Position numbers and translations under genes: made by a program
Part shown: positions 37,380 to 50,672 of the stretch, one piece after another
How the letters are laid out: the number at the start of each line of letters is the position of its first letter
Position numbering within the stretch: the first letter of the stretch is position 1
Assembly (NCBI GenBank): GCA_025667525.1
Contig: JANFOE010002255.1
Span: 1-64,000, forward strand
Direction: 5' to 3'
DNA: 64,000 bases
Source of the DNA: Glebionis coronaria
Taxonomy: Eukaryota > Streptophyta > Magnoliopsida > Asterales > Asteraceae
Notes under the pieces: generated by a model
Seen by the model: only the letters and a program-made list of their open reading frames with translations
What the model was told of the DNA's origin: nothing
Databases searched by the model: none

Positions 37380-39656
37380 GACCAATGCTTGCCTGGATAA
37401 AAGTACTCCTTTTTTCAAGCATCCATTTTCTTAGTTGTGGTCTTGAAACAGAGTCATGTATCACATGTTATGACCATTTTATTGCAACCTACGTTTTCAG
37501 ATAATTTCAATATAAATTTGTTTTTGTATGTTAGCGATTGTGTTTGGTAATCTATTTCTTGATAGCTCTCAATTTTAATAGAATAAAACATGGAATCAAA
37601 TATTTCAGAGTCATATAATACATAAGCAAGTTGATCCTACATGAAATGTCAAAAAATACTTGTCCTTCTTTTGCATATTATTCACCTATGTAGGCTTCCC
37701 AAGGTTAAACAATATCATTTTTAGGTCAAATAACACGACGTTTTGTTAGAGCACACTCATGTCTTGACCTTTATACTACAAAAGTACTCCTTTTTATCAG
37801 TTTTTGATCGGGTTTTTTCTAAGGTTTGGATGATTTGAGCCGGTTACGGCATTTTTAGCTGTTCTTGGTAGGTTTTTATCAGTTTTTGATCGGGTTTAGT
37901 CGCTTTTGACCAATGCTTGCCTGGATAAAAGTACTCCTTTTTTCAAGCATCCATTTTCTTAGTTGTGGTCTTGAAACAGAGTCATGTATCACATGTTATG
38001 ACCATTTTATTGCAACCCACGTTTTCAGATAATTTCAATATAAATTTGTTTTTGTATGTTAGCGATTGTGTTTGGTAATCTATTTCTTGATAGCTCTCAA
38101 TTTTAATAGAATAAAACATGGAATCAAATATTTCAGAGTCATATAATACATAAGCAAGTTGATCCTACATGAAATGTCAAAAAATACTTGTCCTTCTTTT
38201 GCATATTATTCACCTATGTAGGCTTCCCAAGGTTAAACAATATCATTTTTAGGTCAAATAACACGACGTTTTGTTAGAGCACACTCATGTCTTGACCTTT
38301 ATACTACAAAAGTACTCCTTTTTATCAGTTTTTGATCGGGTTTTTTCTAAGGTTTGGATGATTTGAGCCGGTTACGGAATTTTTAGCTGTTCTTGGTAGG
38401 TTTTTATCAGTTTTTGATCGGGTTTAGTCGCTTTTGACCAATGCTTGCCTGGATAAAAGTACTCCTTTTTTCAAGCAACCATTTTCTTAGTTGTGGTCTT
38501 GAAACGGAGTCATGTATCACATGTTATGACCATTTTATTGCAACCCACATTTTCAGATAATTTCAATATAAATTTGTTTTTGTATGTTAGCGATTGTGTT
38601 TGGTAATCTATTTCTTGATAGCTCTCAATTTTAATAGAATAAAACATGGAATCAAATATTTCAGAGTCATATAATACATAAGCAAGTTGATCCTACATGA
38701 AATGTCAAAAAATACTTGTCCTTCTTTTGCATATTATTCACCTATGTAGGCTTCCCAAGGTTAAACAATATCATTTTTAGGTCAAATAACACGACGTTTT
38801 GTTAGAGCACACTCATGTCTTGACCTTTATACTACAAAAGTACTCCTTTCTATCAGTTTTTGATCGGGTTTTTTCTAAGGTTTGGATGATTTGAGCCGGT
38901 TACGGCATTTTTAGCTGTTCTTGGTAGGTTTTTATCAGTTTTTGATCGGGTTTAGTCGCTTTTGACGAATGCTTGCCTGGATAAAAGTACTCCTTTTTTC
39001 AAGCATCCATTTTCTTAGTTGTGGTCTTGAAACGGAGTCATGTATCACATGTTATGACCACTTTATTGCAACCCACGTTTTCAGATAATTTCAATATAAA
39101 TTTGTTTTTGTATGTTAGCGATTGTGTTTGGTAATCTATTTCTTGATAGCTCTCAATTTTAATAGAATAAAACATGGAATCAAATATTTCAGAGTCATAT
39201 AATACATAAGCAAGTTGATCCTACATGAAATGTCAAAAAATACTTGTACTTCTTTTGCATATTATTCACCTATGTAGGCTTCCCAATGTTAAACAATATC
39301 ATTTTTAGGTCAAATAACATGACGTTTTGTTAGAGCACACTCATGTCTTGACCTTTATACTATAATGTGCCGTCGAGATGCTCTTTGTCTACTACATTCA
39401 CAACTACCTCAAACACTAGCTGACCAACTTTTACACCAATAAAACACAACCAAAACTAAACAGAGCAAACATATAGATGTGTTTTATCCATCAAGAATCC
39501 GGGCAAATGCATTATGCCCGAATTCTATGTGGTCTATATGGACTGGAAATAATTTTAGAGGTTTTTTCTTAGGTTTGGATGATTTGAGCCGGTTACGGCA
39601 TTTTTAGCTGTTCTTGGTAGGTTTTTATCAGTTTTTGATCGGGTTTAGTCGCTTTT
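37380..39656 (+). repeat. Block SSS-L, 2277 bp (units at 37380, 37908, 38436; L at 38964)
   Basis: This block repeats 26394-28669: CAACCTACG in the first unit, CCCACATTTTCAG in the third, and GACGAATGC at the start of the L unit, which also has the ATGCAT/CCCGAATTC hairpin (39494-39526). Private changes since the duplication include GAAACAGAG in the first two units and AAGCAACCATT in the third. Confidence 0.9.
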
Positions 39657-41931
39657 GACCAATGCTTGCCTGGATAAAAGTACTCCTTTTTTCAAGAATC
39701 CATTTTCTTAGTTGTGGTCTTGAAACGGAGTCATGTATCACATGATATGACCATTTTATTGCAACCCACGTTTTCAGATAATTTCAATATAAATTTGTTT
39801 TTGTATGTTAGCGATTGTGTTTGGTAATCTATTTCTTGATAGCTCTCAATTTTAATAGAATAAAACATGGAATCAAATATTTCAGAGTCATATAATACAT
39901 AAGCAAGTTGATCCTACATGAAATGTCAAAAAATACTTGTCCTTCTTTTGCATATTATTCACCTAAGTAGGCTTCCCAAGGTTAAACAATATCATTTTTA
40001 GGTCAAATAACACGACGTTTTGTTAGAGCACACTCATGTATTGACCTTTATACTACAAAAGTACTCCTTTTTATTAGTTTTTGATCGGGTTTTTTCTTAG
40101 GTTTGGATGATTTGAACCGGTTACGGCATTTTTAGCTGTTCTTGGTAGGTTTTTATCAGTTTTTGATCGGGTTTAGTCGCTTTTGACCAATGCTTGCCTG
40201 GATAAAAGTACTCCTTTTTTCAAGCATCCATTTTCTTAGTTGTGGTCTTGAAACGGAGTCATGTATCACATGTTATGACCATTTTATTGCAACCCACGTT
40301 TTCAGATAATTTCAATATAAATTTGTTTTTGTATGTTAGCGATTGTGTTTGGTAATCTATTTCTTGATAGCTCTCAATTTTTATAGAATAAAACATAGAA
40401 TCAAATATTTCAGAGTCATATAATACATAAGCAAGTTGATCCTACATGAAATGTCAAAAAATACTTGTCCTTCTTTTGCATATTATTCACCTAAGTAGGC
40501 TTCCCAAGGTTAAACAATATCATTTTTAGGTCAAATAACACGAAGTTTTGTTAGAGCACACTCATGTATTGACCTTTATACTACAAAAGTACTCCTTTTT
40601 ATCAGTTTTTGATCGGGTTTTTTCTTAGGTTTGGATGATTTGAACCGGTTACGGCATTTTTAGCTGTTCTTGGTAGGTTTTTATCAGTTTTTGATCGGGT
40701 TTAGTCGCTTTTGACCAATGCTTGCCTGGATAAAAGTACTCCTTTTTTCAAGCATCCATTTTCTTAGTTGTGGTCTTGAAACGGAGTCATGTATCACATG
40801 TTATGACCATTTTATTGCAACCCACGTTTTTAGATAATTTCAATATAAATTTGTTTTTGTATGTTAGCGATTGTGTTTGGTAATCTATTTCTTGATAGCT
40901 CTCAATTTTTATAGAATAAAACATAGAATCAAATATTTCAGAGTCATATAATACATAAGCAAGTTGATCCTACATGAAATGTCAAAAAATACTTGTCCTT
41001 ATTTTGCATATTATTCACCTATGTAGGCGTCCCAAGGTTAAACAATATCATTTTTAGGTCAAATAACATGACGTTTTGTTAGAGCACACTCATGTCTTGA
41101 CCTTTATACTATAAAAGTACTCCTTTTTATCAGTTTTTGATCGGGTTTTTTCTTAGGTTTGGATGATTTGAGCCGGTTACGACATTTTTAGCTGTTCTTG
41201 GTAGGTTTTTATCAGTTTTTGATCGGGTTTAGTCGCTTTTGACCAATGCTTGCTTGGATAAAAGTACTCCTTTTTTCAAGCATCCATTTTCTTAGTTGTG
41301 GTCTTGAAACGGAGTCATGTATCACATGTTATGACCATTTTATTGCAACCCACGTTTTCAGATAATTTCAATATAAATTTGTTTTTGTATGTTAGCGATT
41401 GTGTTTGGTAATCTATTTCTTGATAGCTCTCAATTTTAATAGAATAAAACATGGAATCAAATATTTCAGAGTCATATAATACATAAGCAAGTTGATCCCA
41501 TGAAATGTCAAAAAATACTTGTCCTTCTTTTGCATATTATTCACCTATGTAGGCTTCCCAATGTTAAACAATATCATTTTTAGGTAAAATAACATGACGT
41601 TTTGTTAGAGCACACTCATGTCTTGACCTTTATACTATAATGTGCCGTCGAGATGCTCTTTGTCTACTACATTCACAACTACCTCAAATACTAGCTGACC
41701 AACTTTTACACCAATAAAACACAACCAAAACTAAACAGAGCAAACATATAGATGTGTTTTATCCATCAAGAATCCGGGCAAATACATTATGCCCGGATTC
41801 TATGTGGTCTATATGGACTGGAAATAATTTTAGAGGTTTTTCCTTAGGTTTGGATGATTTGAACCGGTTACGGCATTTTTAGCTGTTCTTGGTAGGTTTT
41901 TATCAGTTTTTGATAGGGTTTAGTCGCTTTT
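39657..41931 (+). repeat. Block SSS-L, 2275 bp (units at 39657, 40185, 40713; L at 41241)
   Basis: From here a new sublineage dominates. Units at 40185 and 40713 have CTCAATTTTTATAG and ACATAGAATC. Units at 39657 and 40185 have CCTAAGTAGG and ATGTATTGACC. The unit at 40713 is an S unit that carries the L-type AACATGACG. The L unit has TGCTTGGATAAAAG, a 2-bp deletion giving GATCCCATG, and GGTAAAATAAC. The hairpin (41769-41801) is perfect. Confidence 0.9.
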
Positions 41932-43679
41932 GACCAATGCTTGCCTGGATAAAAGTACTCCTTTTTTCAAGCATCCATTTTCTTAGTTGTGGTCTTGAAA
42001 CGGAGTCATGTATCACATGTTATGACCATTTTATTGCAACCCACGTTTTCAGATAATTTCAATATAAATTTGTTTTTGTATGTTAGCGATTGTGTTTGGT
42101 AATCTATTTCTTGATAGCTCTCAATTTTTATAGAATAAAACATGGAATCAAATATTTCAGAGTCATATAATACATAAGCAAGTTGATCCTACATGAAATG
42201 TCAAAAAATACTTGTCCTTCTTTTGCATATTATTCACCTATGTAGGCTTCCCAAGGCTAAACAATATCATTTTTAGGTCAAATAACACGACGTTTTGTTA
42301 GAGCACACTCATGTCTTGACCTTTATACTATAAAAGTACTCCTTTTTATCAGTTTTTGATCGGGTTTTTTCTTAGGTTTGGATGATTTGAACCGGTTACG
42401 GCATTTTAAGCTGTTCTTGGTAGGTTTTTATCAGTTTTTGATCGGGTTTAGTCGCTTTTGACCAATGCTTGCCTGGATAAAAGTACTCCTTTTTTCAAGC
42501 ATCCATTTTCTTAGTTGTGGTCTTGAAACGGAGTCATGTATCACATGTTATGACCATTTTATTGTAACCCACGTTTTTAGATAATTTCAATATAAATTTG
42601 TTTTTGTATGTTAGCGATTGTGTTTGGTAATCTATTTCTTGATAGCTCTCAATTTTAATAGAATAAAACATGGAATCAAATATTTCAGAGTCATATAATA
42701 CATAAGCAAGTTGATCCTACATGAAATGTCAAAAAATACTTGTCCTTCTTTTGCATATTATTCACCTATGTAGGCTTCCCAAGGTTAAACAATATCATTT
42801 TTAGGTCAAATAACACGACGTTTTGTTAGAGCACACTCATGTCTTGACCTTTATATTATAAAAGTACTCCTTTTTATCAGTTTTTGATCGGGTTTTTTCT
42901 TAGGTTTGGATGATTTGAGCCGGTTACGACATTTTTAGCTGTTCTTGGTAGGTTTTTATCAGTTTTTTATCGGGTTTAGTCGCTTTTGACCAATGCTTGC
43001 CTGGATAAAAGTACTCCTTTTTTCAAGCATCCATTTTCTTAGTTGTGGTCTTGAAACGGAGTCATGTATCACATGTTATGACCATTTTATTGCAACCCAC
43101 GTTTTCAGATAATTTCAATATAAATTTGTTTATGTATGTTAGCGATTGTGTTTGGTAATCTATTTCTTGATAGCTCTCAATTTTAATAGAATAAAACATG
43201 GAATCAAATATTTCAGAGTCATATAATACATAAGCAAGTTGATCCTACATGAAATGTCAAAAAATACTTTTCCTTCTTTTGCATATTATTCACCTATGTA
43301 GGCTTCCCAATGTTAAACAATATCATTTTTAGGTCAAATAACATGACGTTTTGTTAGAGCACACTCATGTCTTGACCTTTATACTATAATGTGCCGTCGA
43401 GATGCTCTTTGTCTACTACATTCACAACTACCTCAAATACTAGCTGACCAAATTTACACCAATAAAACACAACGAAAACTAAACAGAGCAAACATATAGA
43501 TGTGTTTTATCCATCAAGAATCCGGGCAAATGCATTATGCCCGAATTCTATGTGGTCTATATGGACTGGAAATAATTTTAGAGGTTTTTTCTTAGGTTTG
43601 GATGATTTGAGCCGGTTACGGCATTTTTAGCTGTTCTTGGTAGGTTTTTATCAGTTTTTGATCGGGTTTAGTCGCTTTT
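41932..43679 (+). repeat. Block SS-L, 1748 bp (units at 41932, 42460; L at 42988)
   Basis: The first unit follows GATAGGGTTT and has private AAGGCTAAAC. The second has ATTGTAACCC and TTATATTATAAAAG. The L unit follows TTTTTTATCGG and has TGTTTATGTATG and AATACTTTTCC. These markers recur in the same order at 47177-48925. A private 1-bp loss gives AAATTTACACC. The hairpin (43517-43549) is the ATGCAT class. Confidence 0.9.
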
Positions 43680-45428
43680 GACCAATGCTTGCCTGGATAA
43701 AAGTACTCCTTTTTTCAAGCATCCATTTTCTTAGTTGTGGTCTTGAAACGGAGTCATGTATCACATGTTATGACCATTTTATTGCAACCCACGTTTTCAG
43801 ATAATTTCAATATAAATTTGTTTTTGTATGTTAGCGATTGTGTTTGGTAATCTATTTCTTGATAGCTCTCAATTTTAATAGAATAAAACATGGAATCAAA
43901 TATTTCAGAGTCATATAATACATAAGCAAGTTGATCCTACATGAAATGTCAAAAAATACTTGTCCTTCTTTTGCATATTATTCACCTAAGTAGGCTTCCC
44001 AAGGTTAAACAATATCATTTTTAGGTCAAATAACACGACGTTTTGTTAGAGCACACTCATGTCTTGACCTTTATACTACAAAAGTACTCCTTTTTATCAG
44101 TTTTTGATCGGGTTTTTTCTTAGGTTTGGATGATTTGAACCGGTTACGGCATTTTTAGCTGTTCTTGGTAGGTTTTTATCAGTTTTTGATCGGGTTTAGT
44201 CGCTTTTGACCAATGCTTGCCTGGATAAAAGTACTCCTTTTTTCAAGCATCCATTTTTTTAGTTGTGGTCTTGAAACGGAGTCATGTATCACATGTTATG
44301 ACCATTTTATTGCAACCCACGTTTTCAGATAATTTCAATATAAATTTGTTTTTGTATGTTAGCGATTGTGTTTGGTAATCTATTTCTTGATAGCTCTCAA
44401 TTTTTATAGAATAAAACATGGAATCAAATATTTCAGAGTCATATAATACATAAGCAAGTTGATCCTACATGAAATGTCAAAAAATAATTGTCCTTCTTTT
44501 GCATATTATTCACCTATGTAGGCGTCCCAAGGTTAAACAATATCATTTTTAGGTCAAATAACACGACGTTTTGTTAGAGCACACTCATTTCTTGACCTTT
44601 ATACTATAAAAGTACTCCTTTTTATCAGTTTTTGATCGGGTTTTTTCTAAGGTTTGGATGATTTGAGCCGGTTACGGCATTTTTAGCTGTTCTTGGTAGG
44701 TTTTTATCAGTTTTTGATCGGGTTTAGTCGCTTTTGACCAATGCTTGCCTGGATAAAAGTACTCCTTTTTTCAAGCATCCATTTTCTTAGTTGTGGTCTT
44801 GAAACGGAGTCATGTATCACATGTTATGACCATTTTATTGCAACCCACGTTTTCAGATAATTTCAATATAAATTTGTTTTTGTATGTTAGCGATTGTGTT
44901 TGGTAATCTATTTCTTGATAGCTCTCAATTTTAATAGAATAAAACATGGAATCAAATATTTCAGAGTCATATAATACATAAGCAAGTTGATCCTACATGA
45001 AATGTCAAAAAATACTTGTCCTTCTTTTGCATATTATTCACCTATGTAGGCTTCCCAATGTTAAACAATATCATTTTTAGGTCAAATAACATGACGTTTT
45101 GTTAGAGCACACTCATGTCTTGACCTTTATACTATAATGTGCCGTCGAGATGCTCTTTGTCTACTACATTCACAACTACCTCAAATACTAGCTGACCAAC
45201 TTTTACACCAATAAAACACAACCAAAACTAAACAGAGCAAACATATAGATGTGTTTTATCCATCAAGAATCCGGGCAAATGCATTATGCCCGAATTCTAT
45301 GTGGTCTATATGGACTGGAAATAATTTTAGAGGTTTTTTCTTAGGTTTGGATGATTTGAGCCGGTTACGGCATTTTTAGCTGTTCTTGGTAGGTTTTTAT
45401 CAGTTTTTGATCGGGTTTAGTCGCTTTT
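43680..45428 (+). repeat. Block SS-L (units at 43680, 44208; L at 44736)
   Basis: The first unit has CCTAAGTAGG, and the second has CTCAATTTTTATAG and GGCGTCCCAAGG; the pair corresponds to the units at 48926 and 49453. The L unit lacks the GATCCCATG deletion of its neighbours at 41241 and 46486. The hairpin (45266-45298) is the ATGCAT class. Confidence 0.9.
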
Positions 45429-47176
45429 GACCAATGCTTGCCTGGATAAAAGTACTCCTTTTTTCAAGCATCCATTTTCTTAGTTGTGGTCTTGAAACGG
45501 AGTCATGTATCACATGATATGACCATTTTATTGCAACCCACGTTTTCAAATAATTTCAATATAAATTTGTTTTTGTATGTTAGCGATTGTGTTTGGTAAT
45601 CTATTTCTTGATAGCTCTCAATTTTAATAGAATAAAACATGGAATCAAATATTTCAGAGTCATATAATACATAAGCAAGTTGATCCTACATGAAATGTCA
45701 AAAAATACTTGTCCTTCTTTTGCATATTATTCACCTATGTAGGCTTCCCAAGGTTAAACAATATCATTTTTAGGTCAAATAACACGACGTTTTGTTAGAG
45801 CACACTCATGTCTTGACCTTTATACTACAAAAGTACTCCTTTTTATCAGTTTTTGATCGGGTTTTTTCTTAGGTTTGGATGATTTGAACCGGTTACGGCA
45901 TTTTTAGCTGTTCTTGGTAGGTTTTTATCAGTTTTTGATCGGGTTTAGTCGCTTTTGACCAATGCTTGCCTGGATAAAAGTACTCCTTTTTTCAAGCATC
46001 CATTTTCTTAGTTGTGGTCTTGAAACGGAGTCATGTATCACATGTTATGACCATTTTATTGCAACCCACGTTTTCAGATAATTTCAATATAAATTTGTTT
46101 TTGTATGTTAGCGATTGTGTTTGGTAATCTATTTCTTGATAGCTCTCAATTTTTATAGAATAAAACATGGAATCAAATATTTCAGAGTCATATAATACAT
46201 AAGCAAGTTGATCCTACATGAAATGTCAAAAAATACTTGTCCTTCTTTTGCATATTATTCACCTATGTAGGCGTCCCAAGGTTAAACAATATCATTTTTA
46301 GGTCAAATAACACGACGTTTTGTTAGAGCACACTCATGTCTTGACCTTTATACTATAAAAGTACTCCTTTTTATCAGTTTTTGATCGGGTTTTTTTCTTA
46401 GGTTTGGATGATTTGAGCCGGTTACGACATTTTTAGCTGTTCTTGGTAGGTTTTTATCAGTTTTTGATCGGGTTTAGTCGCTTTTGACCAATGCTTGCTT
46501 GGATAAAAGTACTCCTTTTTTCAAGCATCCATTTTCTTAGTTGTGGTCTTGAAACGGAGTCATGTATCACATGTTATGACCATTTTATTGCAACCCACGT
46601 TTTCAGATAATTTCAATATAAATTTGTTTTTGTATGTTAGCGATTGTGTTTGGTAATCTATTTCTTGATAGCTCTCAATTTTAATAGAATAAAACATGGA
46701 ATCAAATATTTCAGAGTCATATAATACATAAGCAAGTTGATCCCATGAAATGTCAAAAAATACTTGTCCTTCTTTTGCATATTATTCACCTATGTAGGCT
46801 TCCCAATGTTAAACAATATCATTTTTAGGTAAAATAACATGACGTTTTGTTAGAGCACACTCATGTCTTGACCTTTATACTATAATGTGCCGTCGAGATG
46901 CTCTTTGTCTACTACATTCACAACTACCTCAAATACTAGCTGACCAACTTTTACACCAATAAAACACAACCAAAACTAAACAGAGCAAACATATAGATGT
47001 GTTTTATCCATCAAGAATCCGGGCAAATACATTATGCCCGGATTCTATGTGGTCTATATGGACTGGAAATAATTTTAGAGGTTTTTTCTTAGGTTTGGAT
47101 GATTTGAGCCGGTTACGGCATTTTTAGCTGTTCTTGGTAGGTTTTTATCAGTTTTTGATAGGGTTTAGTCGCTTTT
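45429..47176 (+). repeat. Block SS-L, 1748 bp (units at 45429, 45957; L at 46486)
   Basis: The first unit has CATGATATGACC and TTTTCAAATAAT. The second is 529 bp because of an extra T in a T-run near 46391 and has GGCGTCCCAAGG. The L unit has TGCTTGGATAAAAG, GATCCCATG and GGTAAAATAAC, as at 41241. The hairpin (47014-47046) is perfect. Confidence 0.9.
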
Positions 47177-48925
47177 GACCAATGCTTGCCTGGATAAAAG
47201 TACTCCTTTTTTCAAGCATCCATTTTCTTAGTTGTGGTCTTGAAACGGAGTCATGTATCACATGTTATGACCATTTTATTGCAACCCACGTTTTCAGATA
47301 ATTTCAATATAAATTTGTTTTTGTATGTTAGCGATTGTGTTTGGTAATCTATTTCTTGATAGCTCTCAATTTTTATAGAATAAAACATGGAATCAAATAT
47401 TTCAGAGTCATATAATACATAAGCAAGTTGATCCTACATGAAATGTCAAAAAATACTTGTCCTTCTTTTGCATATTATTCACCTATGTAGGCTTCCCAAG
47501 GTTAAACAATATCATTTTTAGGTCAAATAACACGACGTTTTGTTAGAGCACACTCATGTCTTGACCTTTATACTATAAAAGTACTCCTTTTTATCAGTTT
47601 TTGATCGGGTTTTTTCTTAGGTTTGGATGATTTGAACCGGTTACGGCATTTTTAGCTGTTCTTGGTAGGTTTTTATCAGTTTTTGATCGGGTTTAGTCGC
47701 TTTTGACCAATGCTTGCCTGGATAAAAGTACTCCTTTTTTCAAGCATCCATTTTCTTAGTTGTGGTCTTGAAACGGAGTCATGTATCACATGTTATGACC
47801 ATTTTATTGTAACCCACGTTTTTAGATAATTTCAATATAAATTTGTTTTTGTATGTTAGCGATTGTGTTTGGTAATCTATTTCTTGATAGCTCTCAATTT
47901 TAATAGAATAAAACATGGAATCAAATATTTCAGAGTCATATAATACATAAGCAAGTTGATCCTACATGAAATGTCAAAAAATACTTGTCCTTCTTTTGCA
48001 TATTATTCACCTATGTAGGCTTCCCAAGGTTAAACAATATCATTTTTAGGTCAAATAACACGACGTTTTGTTAGAGCACACTCATGTCTTGACCTTTATA
48101 TTATAAAAGTACTCCTTTTTATCAGTTTTTGATCGGGTTTTTTCTTAGGTTTGGATGATTTGAGCCGGTTACGACATTTTTAGCTGTTCTTGGTAGGTTT
48201 TTATCAGTTTTTTATCGGGTTTAGTCGCTTTTGACCAATGCTTGCCTGGATAAAAGTACTCCTTTTTTCAAGCATCCATTTTCTTAGTTGTGGTCTTGAA
48301 ACGGAGTCATGTATCACATGTTATGACCATTTTATTGCAACCCACGTTTTCAGATAATTTCAATATAAATTTGTTTATGTATGTTAGCGATTGTGTTTGG
48401 TAATCTATTTCTTGATAGCTCTCAATTTTAATAGAATAAAACATGGAATCAAATATTTCAGAGTCATATAATACATAAGCAAGTTGATCCTACATGAAAT
48501 GTCAAAAAATACTTTTCCTTCTTTTGCATATTATTCACCTATGTAGGCTTCCCAATGTTAAACAATATCATTTTTAGGTCAAATAACATGACGTTTTGTT
48601 AGAGCACACTCATGTCTTGACCTTTATACTATAATGTGTCGTCGAGATGCTCTTTGTCTACTACATTCACAACTACCTCAAATACTAGCTGACCAACTTT
48701 TACACCAATAAAACACAACCAAAACTAAACAGAGCAAACATATAGATGTGTTTTATCCATCAAGAATCCGGGCAAATGCATTATGCCCGAATTCTATGTG
48801 GTCTATATGGACTGGAAATAATTTTAGAGGTTTTTTCTTAGGTTTGGATGATTTGAGCCGGTTACGGCATTTTTAGCTGTTCTTGGTAGGTTTTTATCAG
48901 TTTTTGATCGGGTTTAGTCGCTTTT
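47177..48925 (+). repeat. Block SS-L (units at 47177, 47705; L at 48233)
   Basis: This is the counterpart of 41932-43679, 5245 bp to the right, with ATTGTAACCC and TTATATTATAAAAG in the second unit and TGTTTATGTATG in the L unit. The hairpin (48763-48795) is the ATGCAT class, as in the counterpart, so the hairpin allele travelled with the block. Confidence 0.9.
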
Positions 48926-50672
48926 GACCAATGCTTGCCTGGTTAAAAGTACTCCTTTTTTCAAGCATCCATTTTCTTAGTTGTGGTCTTGAAACGGAGT
49001 CATGTATCACATGTTATGACCATTTTATTGCAACCCACGTTTTCAGATAATTTCAATATAAATTTGTTTTTGTATGTTAGCGATTGTGTTTGGTAATCTA
49101 TTTCTTGATAGCTCTCAATTTTAATAGAATAAAACATGGAATCAAATATTTCAGAGTCATATAATACATAAGCAAGTTGATCCTACATGAAATGTCAAAA
49201 AATACTTGTCCTTCTTTTGCATATTATTCACCTAAGTAGGCTTCCCAAGGTTAAACAATATCATTTTAGGTCAAATAACACGACGTTTTGTTAGAGCACA
49301 CTCATGTCTTGACCTTTATACTACAAAAGTACTCCTTTTTATCAGTTTTTGATCGGGTTTTTTCTTAGGTTTGGATGATTTGAACCGGTTACGGCATTTT
49401 TAGCTGTTCTTGGTAGGTTTTTATCAGTTTTTGATCGGGTTTAGTCGCTTTTGACCAATGCTTGCCTGGATAAAAGTACTCCTTTTTTCAAGCATCCATT
49501 TTCTTAGTTGTGGTCTTGAAACGGAGTCATGTATCACATGTTATGACCATTTTATTGCAACCCACGTTTTCAGATAATTTCAATATAAATTTGTTTTTGT
49601 ATGTTAGCGATTGTGTTTGGTAATCTATTTCTTGATAGCTCTCAATTTTTATAGAATAAAACATGGAATCAAATATTTCAGAGTCATATAATACATAAGC
49701 AAGTTGATCCTACATGAAATGTCAAAAAATACTTGTCCTTCTTTTGCATATTATTCACCTATGTAGGCGTCCCAAGGTTAAACAATATCATTTTTAGGTC
49801 AAATAACACGACGTTTTGTTAGAGCACACTCATGTCTTGACCTTTATACTATAAAAGTACTCCTTTTTATCAGTTTTTGATCGGGTTTTTTCTTAGGTTT
49901 GGATGATTTGAGCCGGTTACGACATTTTTAGCTGTTCTTGGTAGGTTTTTATCAGTTTTTGATCGGGTTTAGTCGCTTTTGACCAATGCTTGCTTGGATA
50001 AAAGTACTCCTTTTTTCAAGCATCCATTTTCTTAGTTGTGGTCTTGAAACGGAGTCATGTATCACATGTTATGACCATTTTATTGCAACCCACGTTTTCA
50101 GACAATTTCAATATAAATTTGTTTTTGTATGTTAGCGATTGTGTTTGGTAATCTATTTCTTGATAGCTCTCAATTTTAATAGAATAAAACATGGAATCAA
50201 ATATTTCAGAGTCATATAATACATAAGCAAGTTGATCCCATGAAATGTCAAAAAAATACTTGTCCTTCTTTTGCATATTATTCACCTATGTAGGCTTCCC
50301 AATGTTAAACAATATCATTTTTATGTAAAATAACATGACGTTTTGTTAGAGCACACTCATGTCTTGACCTTTATACTATAATGTGCCGTCGAGATGCTCT
50401 TTGTCTACTACATTCACAACTACCTCAAATACTAGCTGACCAACTTTTACACCAATAAAACACAACCAAAACTAAACAGAGCAAACATATAGATGTGTTT
50501 TATCCATCAAGAATCCGGGCAAATACATTATGCCCGGATTCTATGTGGTCTATATGGACTGGAAATAATTTTAGAGGTTTTTTCTTAGGTTTGGATGATT
50601 TGAACCGGTTACGGCATTTTTAGCTGTTCTTGGTAGGTTTTTATCAGTTTTTGATAGGGTTTAGTCGCTTTT
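48926..50672 (+). repeat. Block SS-L, 1747 bp (units at 48926, 49453; L at 49981)
   Basis: The first unit has private CTGGTTAAAAG, CCTAAGTAGG and a 1-bp loss in TCATTTTAGG (527 bp). The second has GGCGTCCCAAGG. The L unit has TGCTTGGATAAAAG, CAGACAATTT, GATCCCATG and an extra A in the A-run near 50248, a combination found again only at 52257. The hairpin (50510-50542) is perfect. Confidence 0.9.
50055..50285 (-). other. Chance 76-codon reading frame in the L unit at 49981
   Basis: The frame starts at GTG (50285), with an ATG three codons later, and ends at TGA (50055). It is open because of two indels in the same unit: loss of 2 bp (GATCCCATG) removes the TAG, and an extra A in the A-run joins the upstream frame MQKKDKYFFDI to SWDQLAYV. 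L units at 41241 and 46486 have only the first indel and lack a start codon. I recognise no protein family. It is probably not expressed. Confidence 0.3.
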
